Assembly: GCA_029264305.1 (NCBI GenBank)
Contig: JARICA010000023.1
Span: 62,001 to 126,000 of the forward strand
Direction of reading: 5' to 3'
Length of the DNA: 64,000 nt
DNA from: Faecalimonas sp.
GTDB taxonomy: Bacteria > Bacillota > Clostridia > Lachnospirales > Lachnospiraceae
A program made the position numbers and the translations under genes. Under the pieces are notes generated by a model. It searched no databases and was not told where the DNA came from. It saw nothing but the letters and a program-made list of their open reading frames with translations. Position 1 is the stretch's first letter; the number at the start of each line of letters is the position of its first letter. Positions 1 through 8,668 of this stretch are shown here, piece by piece.

Positions 1-1113
1 ATACTAGGAATAGAATCAGCGTTTGCGTTTTGGAAACGAAGTCAGATGAAAAAAATTCAAAACGTTTTGTATGAAGAGTGTGATCCGTTTCGTTTTAAGG
101 AAATATATGAATATTTTCGTGCGAAAACGAAAAAGACACGAGTGAAAAATATATATAATATTCAAATTTCCATAGCACTTTTTATGCAAGGATATGAAGA
201 TTCGGCATATGAACTAATTAATCAAATAGATTTTTCGGATTTGCCACCACGATTTGAATTAAATTATTATGATTTTATGAGAATGTATTTCTCTTGCAAA
301 AATGATGAAAGACAATTGGCAAAAATAAAATCTGTATTTGAAAATAAATTATCCAAAGCAAACACAATGGAAAGAAAAATGATTATCCAGCAGATAAAAT
401 ATATGGATTTGCAAGTGGCAATCAATAGAAAAGAATATGAGGTTTATGATAAGTTGATTGCAGAGTGTAATTCTGAAATGAATAGAATGCTTCAAAAAGT
501 TTCGGTATATATGTTAATGGCAAAGGCAGAATTTGGAAGAGGGAATGTGAATAAGGCAAAAGAATGCTGTCAGTTTGTTTTACAACATGGAAATCGTACA
601 TATTATGTAAAAAATGCACAGAAACTGTTAGATATTATAGATGGGAAAACAGTAGAAGAACCACAAGTAGAAAAACCAATAGAGTGGGAAATAAATCAAT
701 TGTATAAAGAAAAACCAGATTTGAAGTTTTTTGATAGTAGAAAAAAGTATAAAAGAAAACAAAGAATGATGTATTTATTGTGGATGGTTTTAGGATTTTC
801 GGTAGGATTTATTATTTACGGAACTATAGGGATGAAAATTCATCAAGATTTATCTGAAATGGTTATATCGTTTTGGGAAAATAAGATACTATTTGGATTG
901 CAAACGGCTATTTTAGGAGGATGGTTGATTGCTGGAATTCTAAATGGAGTTTATCTTTTTTTGAAAGTTATTAATAAAATGTCCTTGGGTATAAAAATAT
1001 TGATGATTTTGTTTACTATGCCATTGTTTTTACTTGCGGGTCTACTATCATTAATACCATATTGTATTTATCAAATAGCGATGATTGTAAAAGAACGTGA
1101 AAAGAAAAAGTAG
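1..1113 (+). CDS. TPR-like membrane protein, 5' partial
   Basis: The reading frame is open to the first base of the window, and the residues before the first Met (ending AFAFWKRSQ) read as normal protein, so the gene probably starts upstream; the Met at base 46 has no convincing ribosome binding site. About 200 residues of alternating helices with a tetratricopeptide-like look (paired helices rich in Lys, Glu, Tyr and Leu) are followed by a short linker and three hydrophobic segments, around residues 240-265, 285-308 and 315-345 counted from the base-46 Met, then a basic tail. That gives a cytoplasmic helical-repeat domain tethered to the membrane. I do not recognise a family and assign no function. 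The next gene starts about 70 bases downstream with its own probable promoter. Confidence 0.7.
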   Translation: MLGIESAFAFWKRSQMKKIQNVLYEECDPFRFKEIYEYFRAKTKKTRVKNIYNIQISIALFMQGYEDSAYELINQIDFSDLPPRFELNYYDFMRMYFSCKNDERQLAKIKSVFENKLSKANTMERKMIIQQIKYMDLQVAINRKEYEVYDKLIAECNSEMNRMLQKVSVYMLMAKAEFGRGNVNKAKECCQFVLQHGNRTYYVKNAQKLLDIIDGKTVEEPQVEKPIEWEINQLYKEKPDLKFFDSRKKYKRKQRMMYLLWMVLGFSVGFIIYGTIGMKIHQDLSEMVISFWENKILFGLQTAILGGWLIAGILNGVYLFLKVINKMSLGIKILMILFTMPLFLLAGLLSLIPYCIYQIAMIVKEREKKK

Positions 1114-1181
1114 GGGTGCAATTTAGAATATATTTATGGTACAATAATTGTATAGAATTAAGCGATGAAGAGGTGTATGTT

Positions 1182-1850
1182 ATGAACGAACAAGAATTAC
1201 AGACAGAAACTATGGCAGATTATGAGGATCAGTTTGATATGGCAAATCCATGGAATATTGTTACACGCTACATGGAGGAAGGCGAGAATCTTTTAGTCAA
1301 AGTAGAAGGGATTGTTAACGGAGGAGTAATTGCATATATCGAAGGGCTTAGAGGATTTATTCCTGCTTCGCGTTTGTCTCTTTCATATGTTGAGAACGTG
1401 GAAGCATATTTGTTAAAAGAAATTGAAGTCCGTGTTATTGATGTCAATCAAGTAGAAAACAAATTGGTTCTTTCTGCTAAAGAAATTTTAAAAGAAAAGG
1501 AAAATGAAGAACAGAAACAAAAGTTAAGAGAAGTAGAAGTGGGAAGTGTTTTGGAAGGAACTGTGGAATCGTTGCAAACTTATGGGGCATTTGTTCGATT
1601 GGAAAACGGTTTATCAGGTCTTGTTCATATTTCGCAGATTTCTGATAAACGTATTAAGTCTCCAAAAGACGTGTTGGGAGTTGGAGATGCAGTCACAGTA
1701 AAAGTGATCGGAATTAAAGATGGAAAAATCAGTTTGAGTATGAAAGCACTAATAGAACCAGAAGAAGAGATAATTGAAGAGGTGGAAATTCCAGAAACAG
1801 AAGAAATAGGAACAAGTTTGGGGGATTTATTCAAAAACATTCAATTATAA
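1182..1850 (+). CDS. S1 RNA-binding domain protein (two S1 domains)
   Basis: A 222-residue protein with two OB-fold S1 domains. The first lies at about residues 35-105 (VKVEGIVNGGVIAYIEG, then GFIPASRLS) and the second at about 120-190 (GSVLEGTVESLQTYGAFVRL, then SGLVHISQIS and KISLSMKAL). Short acidic tails flank them. It resembles a shortened ribosomal protein S1 of the kind common in Clostridia, so a role in mRNA binding or translation is likely. A GTG further upstream at 1116 would lengthen the frame, but the ATG at 1182 follows a GAAGAGG ribosome binding site and begins a typical MNEQELQ start, so I use it. A TACAAT box near 1139 could serve as its -10 element. Confidence 0.85.
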   Translation: MNEQELQTETMADYEDQFDMANPWNIVTRYMEEGENLLVKVEGIVNGGVIAYIEGLRGFIPASRLSLSYVENVEAYLLKEIEVRVIDVNQVENKLVLSAKEILKEKENEEQKQKLREVEVGSVLEGTVESLQTYGAFVRLENGLSGLVHISQISDKRIKSPKDVLGVGDAVTVKVIGIKDGKISLSMKALIEPEEEIIEEVEIPETEEIGTSLGDLFKNIQL

Positions 1851-1967
1851 GCGAAAGGTTGATTGATAAAAAGCAGTCATTGAAATATGTTCTTTGGCTG
1901 TTTCTTTTTCCCTACAGAATACTTTCTATAATAATGAAGGGACGATTCGGAGGAGAAATATAGATTT

Positions 1968-3620
1968 ATGGAGAATAAGAAAGCAAGAAAAGTATATGTA
2001 GTGGGACATAAAAATCCAGATACAGATTCAATTTGTTCTGCACTAGCATATGCGAATTTAAAAAGGAAGATTACTGGAGATGATTATGTCGCTAAGAGAG
2101 CGGGGCAGATTAATGAAGAAACACAGTATGTATTAAAACGATTTGGTGTAACGCCACCAAGTTTGTTAAGCAATGTACAAACGCAAGTGAAAGATATAGA
2201 TATTAATAAAATGACAGGTGTGGAAAGTAGTGTTTCCATTAAAAAAGTTTGGGCATTAATGAAAGAAAGCAATACGAAGACAATGCCAGTCACAGCAAAT
2301 GGTGAATTAGAAGGTTTAATTACAATAGGAGATATTGCTACTTCATATATGGAAGTGTATGATAATAATATATTGGCATCGGCAAGAACACAATATAGAA
2401 GTATCGCCAATACATTAGATGGAGAAATTGTAACAGGAAATGAACATGCTTACTTTATCAAAGGGAAAGTTGTTATTGCAGCCTCAAGTCCAGAATTAAT
2501 GGAGAATTTTATTGAACAAGACGATCTGGTAATTTTAGGAAATCGATATGAATCACAGTTATGTGCATTGGAAATGGATGCAAGTTGTCTTGTTGTATGT
2601 CAAAATGCAACTGTGTCTAAAACGATTAAAAAGATTGCAGAAGAGAGAAGTTGTGTTATCATCCGAACTCCTCATGATACGTTTACCGTAGCAAGATTAA
2701 TTAATCAAAGTATTCCGGTTAAATATTTTATGACAAAGGAAAATTTTACGGCTTTTAGGACTAGTGATTATATTGATGATATAAAAGAAGTGATGACAAA
2801 GAAGCGCTATCGTGATTTCCCTGTTATTGATAAACATGGAAGATTTATAGGATTTATTTCGCGACGCCGCTTACTAGATGCGAAAAAAAAGCAAGTTATT
2901 TTAGTGGATCATAATGAGAGAACACAAGCTGTTGATGGAATAGAAGAAGCTGATATATTAGAAATTATAGATCATCATCGTTTAGGTACAGGTATTGAAA
3001 CGGTGGGGCCAGTATATTTTAGAAATCAGCCTGTTGGATGTACAGCGACGATTGTATATCAAATGTATTTAGAAAATAATATTGAAATTGATGAGACGAT
3101 AGCAGGATTGCTTTGTTCAGCAATTACTTCGGATACACTGATGTTTCGTTCTCCAACATGTACAGCTGTAGATGAAAAAGCGGGAAGAGAATTAGCTGAG
3201 ATTGCACAAATTGATATAGAGGAATTAGCTAGAAATATGTTTAAAGCAGGAAGTAATCTTGTGAATAAAACGGCGAAAGAAATTTGTTTTCAAGATTTTA
3301 AAAAGTTTGAAGTAAGCGGAGTGGAATTTGGAGTAGGTCAGATTAATTCAATGAGTGCAGAGGAATTGGAAGAAATTAAGGAACGAATTTTACCATATTT
3401 AAAAACTGCACTTATGGAAAAAGGCATAGATATGATGTTTATTATGTTGACAAATATTATTGAAGAAACTACAGAGTTACTTTGTGTTGGAAATAATGCA
3501 AAAAATCTTGTAATAGAAGCTTTTGATTTATCGTCAGACATAGAAGAGATTATATTGAAAGGTGTTGTATCGCGTAAAAAACAATTGATACCTGCAATTG
3601 TAGTATCGTTGCAGAGTTAA
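1968..3620 (+). CDS. CBS/DRTGG-containing Mn-dependent inorganic pyrophosphatase
   Basis: A family II (DHH/DHHA2) pyrophosphatase of 550 residues that hydrolyses PPi to phosphate in the cytoplasm. The N-terminal metal motif GHKNPDTDS, the VDHNE motif and DHHRLGTG are visible, as is the C-terminal DHHA2 region. Roughly residues 65-310 are inserted into the catalytic core: a CBS domain, a DRTGG-like segment, and a second CBS domain (YFMTKENFTAFRTSDYIDDI onward). In characterised clostridial relatives this insert binds adenine nucleotides, with AMP/ADP inhibiting and ApnA activating. About 550 residues is the usual length for this form, against about 310 for the plain enzyme. A GGAGGAG ribosome binding site precedes the ATG. 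Confidence 0.93.
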   Translation: MENKKARKVYVVGHKNPDTDSICSALAYANLKRKITGDDYVAKRAGQINEETQYVLKRFGVTPPSLLSNVQTQVKDIDINKMTGVESSVSIKKVWALMKESNTKTMPVTANGELEGLITIGDIATSYMEVYDNNILASARTQYRSIANTLDGEIVTGNEHAYFIKGKVVIAASSPELMENFIEQDDLVILGNRYESQLCALEMDASCLVVCQNATVSKTIKKIAEERSCVIIRTPHDTFTVARLINQSIPVKYFMTKENFTAFRTSDYIDDIKEVMTKKRYRDFPVIDKHGRFIGFISRRRLLDAKKKQVILVDHNERTQAVDGIEEADILEIIDHHRLGTGIETVGPVYFRNQPVGCTATIVYQMYLENNIEIDETIAGLLCSAITSDTLMFRSPTCTAVDEKAGRELAEIAQIDIEELARNMFKAGSNLVNKTAKEICFQDFKKFEVSGVEFGVGQINSMSAEELEEIKERILPYLKTALMEKGIDMMFIMLTNIIEETTELLCVGNNAKNLVIEAFDLSSDIEEIILKGVVSRKKQLIPAIVVSLQS

Positions 3621-3629
3621 GGAGATAGA

Positions 3630-4196
3630 ATGGCAAAACAGACATGGAAGGCAGGAAATATGCTATATCCATTACCAGTTGTGATGGTAAGTATGGCAGA
3701 TGAAACAGGAAAATCAAATATTATAACAGTGGCATGGGCTGGTACAATATGTACGAATCCACCTATGCTATCTATTTCTGTAAGACCAGAAAGATATTCT
3801 TATGAAATTTTAAAAAGAACAGGAGAGTTTGTTGTAAATCTTACAACAGAAAGGTTGGCGTATGCAACAGATTATTGTGGTGTGCGTTCGGGAAAAGACG
3901 TAGATAAATTTAAGGAAATGAAATTGACAGAAGAAAAAGCAAGTATTGTTAAAGCTCCCCTTATTCAGGAAAGTCCTGTGAATATCGAGTGTAAAGTGAA
4001 AAAAGTTGAAGAGCTTGGTTCTCACCATATGTTTTTAGCAGAAATTGTTGCGGTTAATATAGATGAAACTTATTTAAATGAAAAAAATAAGTTTGAATTG
4101 TCGAAATCAAATCCTATTGTGTATTCTCATGGGGAATATTATGGAATTGGAAATTTGCTCGGTACTTTTGGATATAGTGTTAGAAAGAAAAAATAA
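3630..4196 (+). CDS. Flavin reductase family (flavoredoxin-like) protein
   Basis: A 188-residue split-barrel FMN-binding protein of the flavin reductase-like family. Typical features are the N-terminal PLPVVMVSMADETGKSNIIT strand region, TNPPMLSISVRPERYSYE, and GEFVVNL followed by the conserved C-G region (YATDYCGVRSGKDVDKF). Members use FMN and reduce flavins or act as redox partners; the electron acceptor here is unknown. It starts 9 bases after the pyrophosphatase gene with a GGAG ribosome binding site, so the two are probably co-transcribed, and a clear intrinsic terminator follows immediately. Confidence 0.88.
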   Translation: MAKQTWKAGNMLYPLPVVMVSMADETGKSNIITVAWAGTICTNPPMLSISVRPERYSYEILKRTGEFVVNLTTERLAYATDYCGVRSGKDVDKFKEMKLTEEKASIVKAPLIQESPVNIECKVKKVEELGSHHMFLAEIVAVNIDETYLNEKNKFELSKSNPIVYSHGEYYGIGNLLGTFGYSVRKKK

Positions 4197-4197
4197 G

Positions 4198-4226
4198 ATA
4201 ACAGGTGTAACAACCTGTTATTTTTG
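4198..4226 (+). terminator. Intrinsic terminator after flavin reductase gene
   Basis: Perfect 8-bp inverted repeat ATAACAGG / CCTGTTAT with an 8-nt loop, followed by a run of T. It closes the pyrophosphatase-flavin reductase unit. Confidence 0.85.
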
Positions 4227-4279
4227 TGGGATATTTTCATATCTTTTATAGAGTGAAACAAAGAAAAGGGTTATATAAG

Positions 4280-4960
4280 GTGGAAAAAACAAAAAAATTA
4301 TTGTGTTTATGTGGAGTATTATATACGTTTATATTGTTTCGTTTTTTGGGAGAAAATTTTTCTTGTAATTCAGAAATAGTGGAAACAAAGAAAATACTAG
4401 AAGAAAAACCCAAAATAGCTATTACCTTTGATGATGGGCCAAATGAAAAATACACTCCTCAATTACTAGATGGTTTAAAGGAAAGAAATGTAAAAGTGAG
4501 TTTTTTTGTTATAGGCAAAATGGCGGAAGCAAATATGAAGTTACTTCAGAGAGAAAAAGACGAAGGTCATCTTATAGGTAACCATACATATAATCATGTG
4601 GATATAAGCAAAATATCAGATGAAGCTGCAATAACGGAAATACAAAAAACAAATAGAATAATTGAAAAGGTAACAAAAGAGCATGTGGATTATTTACGAG
4701 CACCTTTTGGAAATTGGAAGAAAAAATTGGTTGAAAAAATGAATGTTTTTCCAGTAGCATGGTCGGTAGATCCCCTAGATTGGACAACAGAAAATGCAGA
4801 TGAAGTCGTGAACAAAGTAGTGACGAGAGTAAAAGAAAATGATATTATATTATTGCATGATTGTTATAAAAGTTCGGTTGATGCAGCCCTTCGAATTATT
4901 GATATTTTACAGAAGGAGGGATATGAATTTGTAACAGTTGATAAACTTATAGTAGAATAG
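4280..4960 (+). CDS. Polysaccharide deacetylase, membrane-anchored
   Basis: About 226 residues with an N-terminal hydrophobic segment (LLCLCGVLYTFILFRFLG) that acts as a signal anchor, then a NodB-homology carbohydrate esterase 4 domain. Visible CE4 motifs are ITFDDGPN (catalytic base and metal Asp), GNHTYNH (metal His pair), RAPFG and the late DIILLHD. It probably removes N- or O-acetyl groups from peptidoglycan or another surface polysaccharide. The frame extends up to a GTG at 4226, but that lies within the preceding terminator. I choose the GTG at 4280, just before VEKTKK, with a weak ribosome binding site. The tcdA gene follows after 13 bases. Confidence 0.88.
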   Translation: MEKTKKLLCLCGVLYTFILFRFLGENFSCNSEIVETKKILEEKPKIAITFDDGPNEKYTPQLLDGLKERNVKVSFFVIGKMAEANMKLLQREKDEGHLIGNHTYNHVDISKISDEAAITEIQKTNRIIEKVTKEHVDYLRAPFGNWKKKLVEKMNVFPVAWSVDPLDWTTENADEVVNKVVTRVKENDIILLHDCYKSSVDAALRIIDILQKEGYEFVTVDKLIVE

Positions 4961-4973
4961 ATGGGAGAATATA

Positions 4974-5690
4974 ATGATAAATGAATATTCAAGAACAGAA
5001 CTATTGCTTGGACCAGAAGGAATTGAAAAATTGAAAAAAGCTTCGGTAATGGTTTTTGGAGTAGGTGGTGTAGGCTCACATTGTATAGAAGCACTTGCAC
5101 GAAGCGGAGTGGGAAAACTAATTTTGGTAGATAATGATACTGTTTCCGTTACCAATATTAACAGACAATCAATTGCTTATCACAGTACGGTAGGTAGATA
5201 TAAAACAGAAATTATGAAAGAACGAATTAAAGATATTTGTCCTCGAATTGAAGTGATTACATATGAGATGTTTGTATTACCTGAAAATATAGAAACCTTA
5301 TTTGAAGAGCAAGTAGATTATATTATCGATGCTATAGATACAGTAACTACAAAACTTGCCTTGGTAGAATTGGCAAAAGAGAAGGATATTCCAATAATTA
5401 GTAGTATGGGGACTGGAAACAAATTATATCCAGAGAAATTTAAGATTACTGATATTTATAAAACTTCTGTATGTCCACTTTGCAAAGTGATGAGAAAAGA
5501 ATTGAAAGCAAGGGGAGTACGAAGATTGAAAGTATTGTATTCTGATGAACAACCAATAGATACGTCTGGAAAAGTGACAGGAGAAGAGTTAGGAAAACGC
5601 CGTTCTCTTCCTGGGAGCATTTCTTTTGTGCCACCGGTAGCAGGTTTGATTATTGCTGGAGAAGTGATTAGAGAATTAGTAGGAATATAG
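4974..5690 (+). CDS. tcdA: tRNA threonylcarbamoyladenosine dehydratase TcdA
   Basis: A ThiF/MoeB/HesA-superfamily E1-like enzyme of 238 residues that uses ATP to cyclise t6A to ct6A at position 37 of ANN-decoding tRNAs. The Rossmann nucleotide motif VFGVGGVGSHCIEALARSG, the following VDNDTVSVTNINRQ, and the AIDTVTTKLALVELA segment are characteristic. A Cys-x-x-Cys pair is seen at CPLCKV. It begins 13 bases after the deacetylase and rarA begins 10 bases after it, so the three genes are likely co-transcribed. Confidence 0.9.
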   Translation: MINEYSRTELLLGPEGIEKLKKASVMVFGVGGVGSHCIEALARSGVGKLILVDNDTVSVTNINRQSIAYHSTVGRYKTEIMKERIKDICPRIEVITYEMFVLPENIETLFEEQVDYIIDAIDTVTTKLALVELAKEKDIPIISSMGTGNKLYPEKFKITDIYKTSVCPLCKVMRKELKARGVRRLKVLYSDEQPIDTSGKVTGEELGKRRSLPGSISFVPPVAGLIIAGEVIRELVGI

Positions 5691-5700
5691 GAGAAAGTAT

Positions 5701-7023
5701 ATGGATTTATTTGAATATATGCAAGAAAATAAGAAAGAAAAAGAATCTCCGTTGGCATCACGATTACGCCCGAAAACATTGGACGAAGTGGTTGGACAAC
5801 AACATATTATAGGGAAAGATAAATTACTATATCGCGCTATAAAAGCAGATAAATTGAGTTCTATTATTTTTTATGGGCCATCGGGAACAGGGAAGACAAC
5901 GTTGGCGAAAGTGATTGCAAATACAACAAGTGCTGAATTTATGCAAATGAATGCGACAATTGCTGGGAAAAAAGATATGGAAGCTGTAATTGAACAGGCG
6001 AAAAATAATTTGGGAATGTATGGAAAAAGGACAATTTTGTTTATAGATGAAATTCATCGGTTTAATAAAGGACAGCAGGACTATCTTCTTCCGTTTGTGG
6101 AAGATGGGACAGTTATATTAATTGGTGCAACAACAGAAAATCCATATTTTGAGGTAAATAGAGCACTGATATCACGGTCAAGTGTATTTGAATTGCAGCC
6201 ACTAGATAGTGAAGATATTAAAATTTTGTTGAAACGTGCAGTGTATGATACAGAAAAAGGCATGGGAACATATAGAGCAGAAATAGATGAAGAGGCGTTG
6301 GAATTTCTTTCTAATATTTCTGGAGGAGATGCAAGGAATGCATTAAATGCTGTAGAATTAGGAATATTAACAACACCAAGAAGTGAAGATGGAAGAATTC
6401 ATATCACTTTAGAGGTGGCAGAACAATGTATTCAAAAAAGAGTTGTCCGTTATGATAAAACGGGAGATAATCATTACGATACAATTTCCGCTTTTATTAA
6501 AAGTATGAGAGGATCAGATCCAGATGCGGCAGTATATTATTTGGCAAAAATGTTATATGCAGGAGAAGATATTAAATTTATTGCAAGGCGTATTATGATT
6601 TGCGCATCAGAAGATGTGGGAAATGCAGATCCGAATGCACTTACTGTAGCAGTATCGGCTGCTCAGGCTGTGGAAAGGATTGGTATGCCGGAAGCAAGAA
6701 TTATTTTGGCACAAGCTGCGATATATGTAGCTACAGCACCGAAAAGTAATGCTTCTTATATAGCTATAAATAGAGCGATGGATAATGTGAAAAATCAAAA
6801 TACGACAGTTCCATCACATTTACAAGATTCACATTATCAAGGAGCCAAAAATTTAGGACGTGGTACAGGATATAAATATGCTCACGATTATCCAGAACAT
6901 TATGTGAAGCAACAGTACCTACCTGATGAAATAGCGGAGATAAGTTTTTATCATCCAACAGAAAATGGGCATGAAAAAGATGTAAAACAATATTTGGACA
7001 GAATAAAGGCGCGTTCTTATTAG
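5701..7023 (+). CDS. rarA: Replication-associated recombination protein RarA (MgsA)
   Basis: A AAA+ ATPase of 440 residues, the normal length for the RarA/WRNIP1 family, which acts at stalled replication forks. It opens with PLASRLRPKTLDEVVGQQH, has Walker A GPSGTGKTT, Walker B ILFIDEIHRF, sensor region GATTENPYF, and the C-terminal tetramerisation domain with MRGSDPDAAVYYLAKMLYAG and AIYVATAPKSNASY. An AGGAGA ribosome binding site lies in front of the ATG. A strong terminator follows. Confidence 0.95.
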   Translation: MDLFEYMQENKKEKESPLASRLRPKTLDEVVGQQHIIGKDKLLYRAIKADKLSSIIFYGPSGTGKTTLAKVIANTTSAEFMQMNATIAGKKDMEAVIEQAKNNLGMYGKRTILFIDEIHRFNKGQQDYLLPFVEDGTVILIGATTENPYFEVNRALISRSSVFELQPLDSEDIKILLKRAVYDTEKGMGTYRAEIDEEALEFLSNISGGDARNALNAVELGILTTPRSEDGRIHITLEVAEQCIQKRVVRYDKTGDNHYDTISAFIKSMRGSDPDAAVYYLAKMLYAGEDIKFIARRIMICASEDVGNADPNALTVAVSAAQAVERIGMPEARIILAQAAIYVATAPKSNASYIAINRAMDNVKNQNTTVPSHLQDSHYQGAKNLGRGTGYKYAHDYPEHYVKQQYLPDEIAEISFYHPTENGHEKDVKQYLDRIKARSY

Positions 7024-7031
7024 ACGATATG

Positions 7032-7070
7032 TGCCTAGAATCTTGGATACATTGATTTATGCACTAGGCA
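7032..7070. repeat. Inverted repeat TGCCTAG/CTAGGCA downstream of rarA
   Basis: Seven-base perfect arms with a 25-nt loop immediately after the rarA stop codon and before its terminator. Function unknown; it may be an mRNA 3'-end structure or a remnant. Confidence 0.4.
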
Positions 7071-7076
7071 ACACCG

Positions 7077-7117
7077 ATGGATGTTTCCCTGTATTTTACA
7101 GGGGCATCCATTTTGTT
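7077..7117 (+). terminator. Intrinsic terminator after rarA
   Basis: ATGGATG / CATCCAT outer arms enclose CCCTGTA / ACAGGG inner pairs with a TTTT loop, followed by TTTTG and more T residues. It ends the deacetylase-tcdA-rarA transcript. Confidence 0.88.
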
Positions 7118-7140
7118 TTTCCTGTACTCTTATATTAGTA

Positions 7141-7185
7141 TAATAAAAATATACCCTCTTTACTGGTTGACTAGTAAAGAGGGTA
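7141..7185 (-). terminator. Intrinsic terminator of the minus-strand malic enzyme operon
   Basis: A 13-bp perfect stem (TACCCTCTTTACT / AGTAAAGAGGGTA, loop of 8) is followed on the minus strand by a T-rich tract. It ends transcription of the DUF4364 gene and lies tail to tail with the rarA terminator. Confidence 0.9.
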
Positions 7186-7211
7186 CAGATCAAAAAGATT
7201 GTGTCTTTATT

Positions 7212-7724
7212 TTATAAAAGACTTTTCATAAGAAAAGCATAAATTTCTTCGTTTTTTTGACGCCAATTATTTATTATAGCTTCAGCTTCATGTTCAGATG
7301 GAACAGTGAGAAGAAGTTCCATGAGGCTTGCGTTGTTTTCAACAATTTGGCATCGAACAGAAAATTCTTGATTGGCATTAGGAAAATAATCTGCCTTGAT
7401 AGAAACATCATTTTTCAATTCGTATTTATGTTCTTTAAAAAATGCGTCTATATCATCTCGAATAGCAGGAGATAGTTTGTTAATAAAAAATTGAATAGTT
7501 TCGCTACCTTCTTCAGTAAGATGATATAAAGTACGGTTATGAGTTGTTTCTTCTTGAATAAATCGAGCATCGACCATTTCTGAAAGTGCTTGCTGTAATT
7601 TGAAATAAGTGGTATACCCTTTATCTAAGACAAATTCTGAAATTTGACCGTTTGTAAGAGGAAAATCCACCCTTTCCAACATATATAATACAATAAGTTT
7701 GTATAAAGTAAAGGTTTCAGACAT
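7212..7724 (-). CDS. DUF4364 family protein
   Basis: A 170-residue protein matching the clostridial DUF4364 family: an N-terminal winged-helix-like region (LYKLIVLYMLERVDFPLTNG, then ISEFVLDKGYTTYFKLQQAL and RTLYHLTEEGSETI) and a C-terminal alpha/beta part. The first half looks like a DNA-binding transcription factor, but the family has no established role that I know of. It is the last gene of a three-gene minus-strand operon, 14 bases after the radical SAM gene, and has a good AGAAAGGGG ribosome binding site. Confidence 0.85.
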   Translation of the reverse strand: MSETFTLYKLIVLYMLERVDFPLTNGQISEFVLDKGYTTYFKLQQALSEMVDARFIQEETTHNRTLYHLTEEGSETIQFFINKLSPAIRDDIDAFFKEHKYELKNDVSIKADYFPNANQEFSVRCQIVENNASLMELLLTVPSEHEAEAIINNWRQKNEEIYAFLMKSLL

Positions 7725-7738
7725 ATAAACACCCCTTT

Positions 7739-8668
7739 CTATTTAGAGAAATATTCTTTTCCCTGCCATATGTCTTCCGTTTTAAAATATCGCTGTATGG
7801 AATTTAAGACAAAACGCTTATTGCCTGTCCAAAGTGGTGCGATTAGTAAATCTTTAGGACCGTCTCCTGTAAGGCGATGAACCACAATATCTGGACGGAG
7901 TGAAGATATACATCTACTTAATAATACCATATATTCCTCTAAAGTGGGAAGATGAAATTTTTGATTTTTAAAGAATCTAGCCATATCTGTTCCCTTTAGG
8001 ATATGTAATAATTGAAGTTTGATACCTTGTATATCTAATTGATTTAAATAGGATATAGTCTCTAGCATCATGTTTTCTGTTTCGTTTGGTAATCCAAGAA
8101 TTGTATGAACAATAACTGTGATTCCTATATTGCGAAGATTTTTGACGGTAGTTTCAAAAACAGAAAGAGGATATCCTCGTCTAATAAAGGAAGCACTTTT
8201 TTCGTGGATGGTTTGTAACCCTAGTTCTATCCAAACCGGTTTAATATGATTTAATTTTTCAAGTAAATCTAAAACATCTTTATCTAGACAGTCAGGACGA
8301 GTTGCTATGGAAAGGATTTTGATTTCTGGTTCTTCAATTGCTTCAGTGAAAATTTTTTCCAAATAAGAAACAGGTGCATATGTATTTGTATAGGCTTGGA
8401 AATAGGCGATATAAGAATTCCCTCTATATTTTTTCTCTACTAATTTTTTGCCATAGGCAATTTGCTCTTTTATATTGATAGAAGAGGGGGCGGAAAAATC
8501 TCCCGAGCCGCCCGCACTGCAAAATATGCAGCCGCGATTGTCCAATGTTCCGTCGCGATTTGGACAAGTCATGCCTCCATTTAGAGAAAGTTTATATAGT
8601 TTTTCTCCATAAGCTTTTTTTAAATAGTAATCGAGAGAATAATATCTTTTTTCATCCCAACGTTTCAT
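7739..8668 (-). CDS. TIGR01212 family radical SAM protein (YhcC-like)
   Basis: A 309-residue radical SAM enzyme. The cluster-binding cysteines lie in CPNRDGTLDNRGCIFC near the N-terminus, followed by SAGGSGDFS. Later motifs such as ARPDCLDKDVLDLLEKLN, WIELGLQTIHE and VHTILGLPNET are those of the TIGR01212/YhcC family. The substrate is unknown. The ATG overlaps the malic enzyme stop codon as TAATG, so translation is probably coupled. Confidence 0.9.
   Translation of the reverse strand: MKRWDEKRYYSLDYYLKKAYGEKLYKLSLNGGMTCPNRDGTLDNRGCIFCSAGGSGDFSAPSSINIKEQIAYGKKLVEKKYRGNSYIAYFQAYTNTYAPVSYLEKIFTEAIEEPEIKILSIATRPDCLDKDVLDLLEKLNHIKPVWIELGLQTIHEKSASFIRRGYPLSVFETTVKNLRNIGITVIVHTILGLPNETENMMLETISYLNQLDIQGIKLQLLHILKGTDMARFFKNQKFHLPTLEEYMVLLSRCISSLRPDIVVHRLTGDGPKDLLIAPLWTGNKRFVLNSIQRYFKTEDIWQGKEYFSK

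Noticed and set aside
1116-1181. GTG start giving a longer S1-domain protein
   Set aside because: The ATG at 1182 has a better ribosome binding site and the extra 22 residues look like read-through of the promoter region.
4246-4455. Antisense open reading frames longer than 60 codons throughout the window
   Set aside because: They lie opposite well-supported genes, lack ribosome binding sites and reflect AT-rich coding bias.
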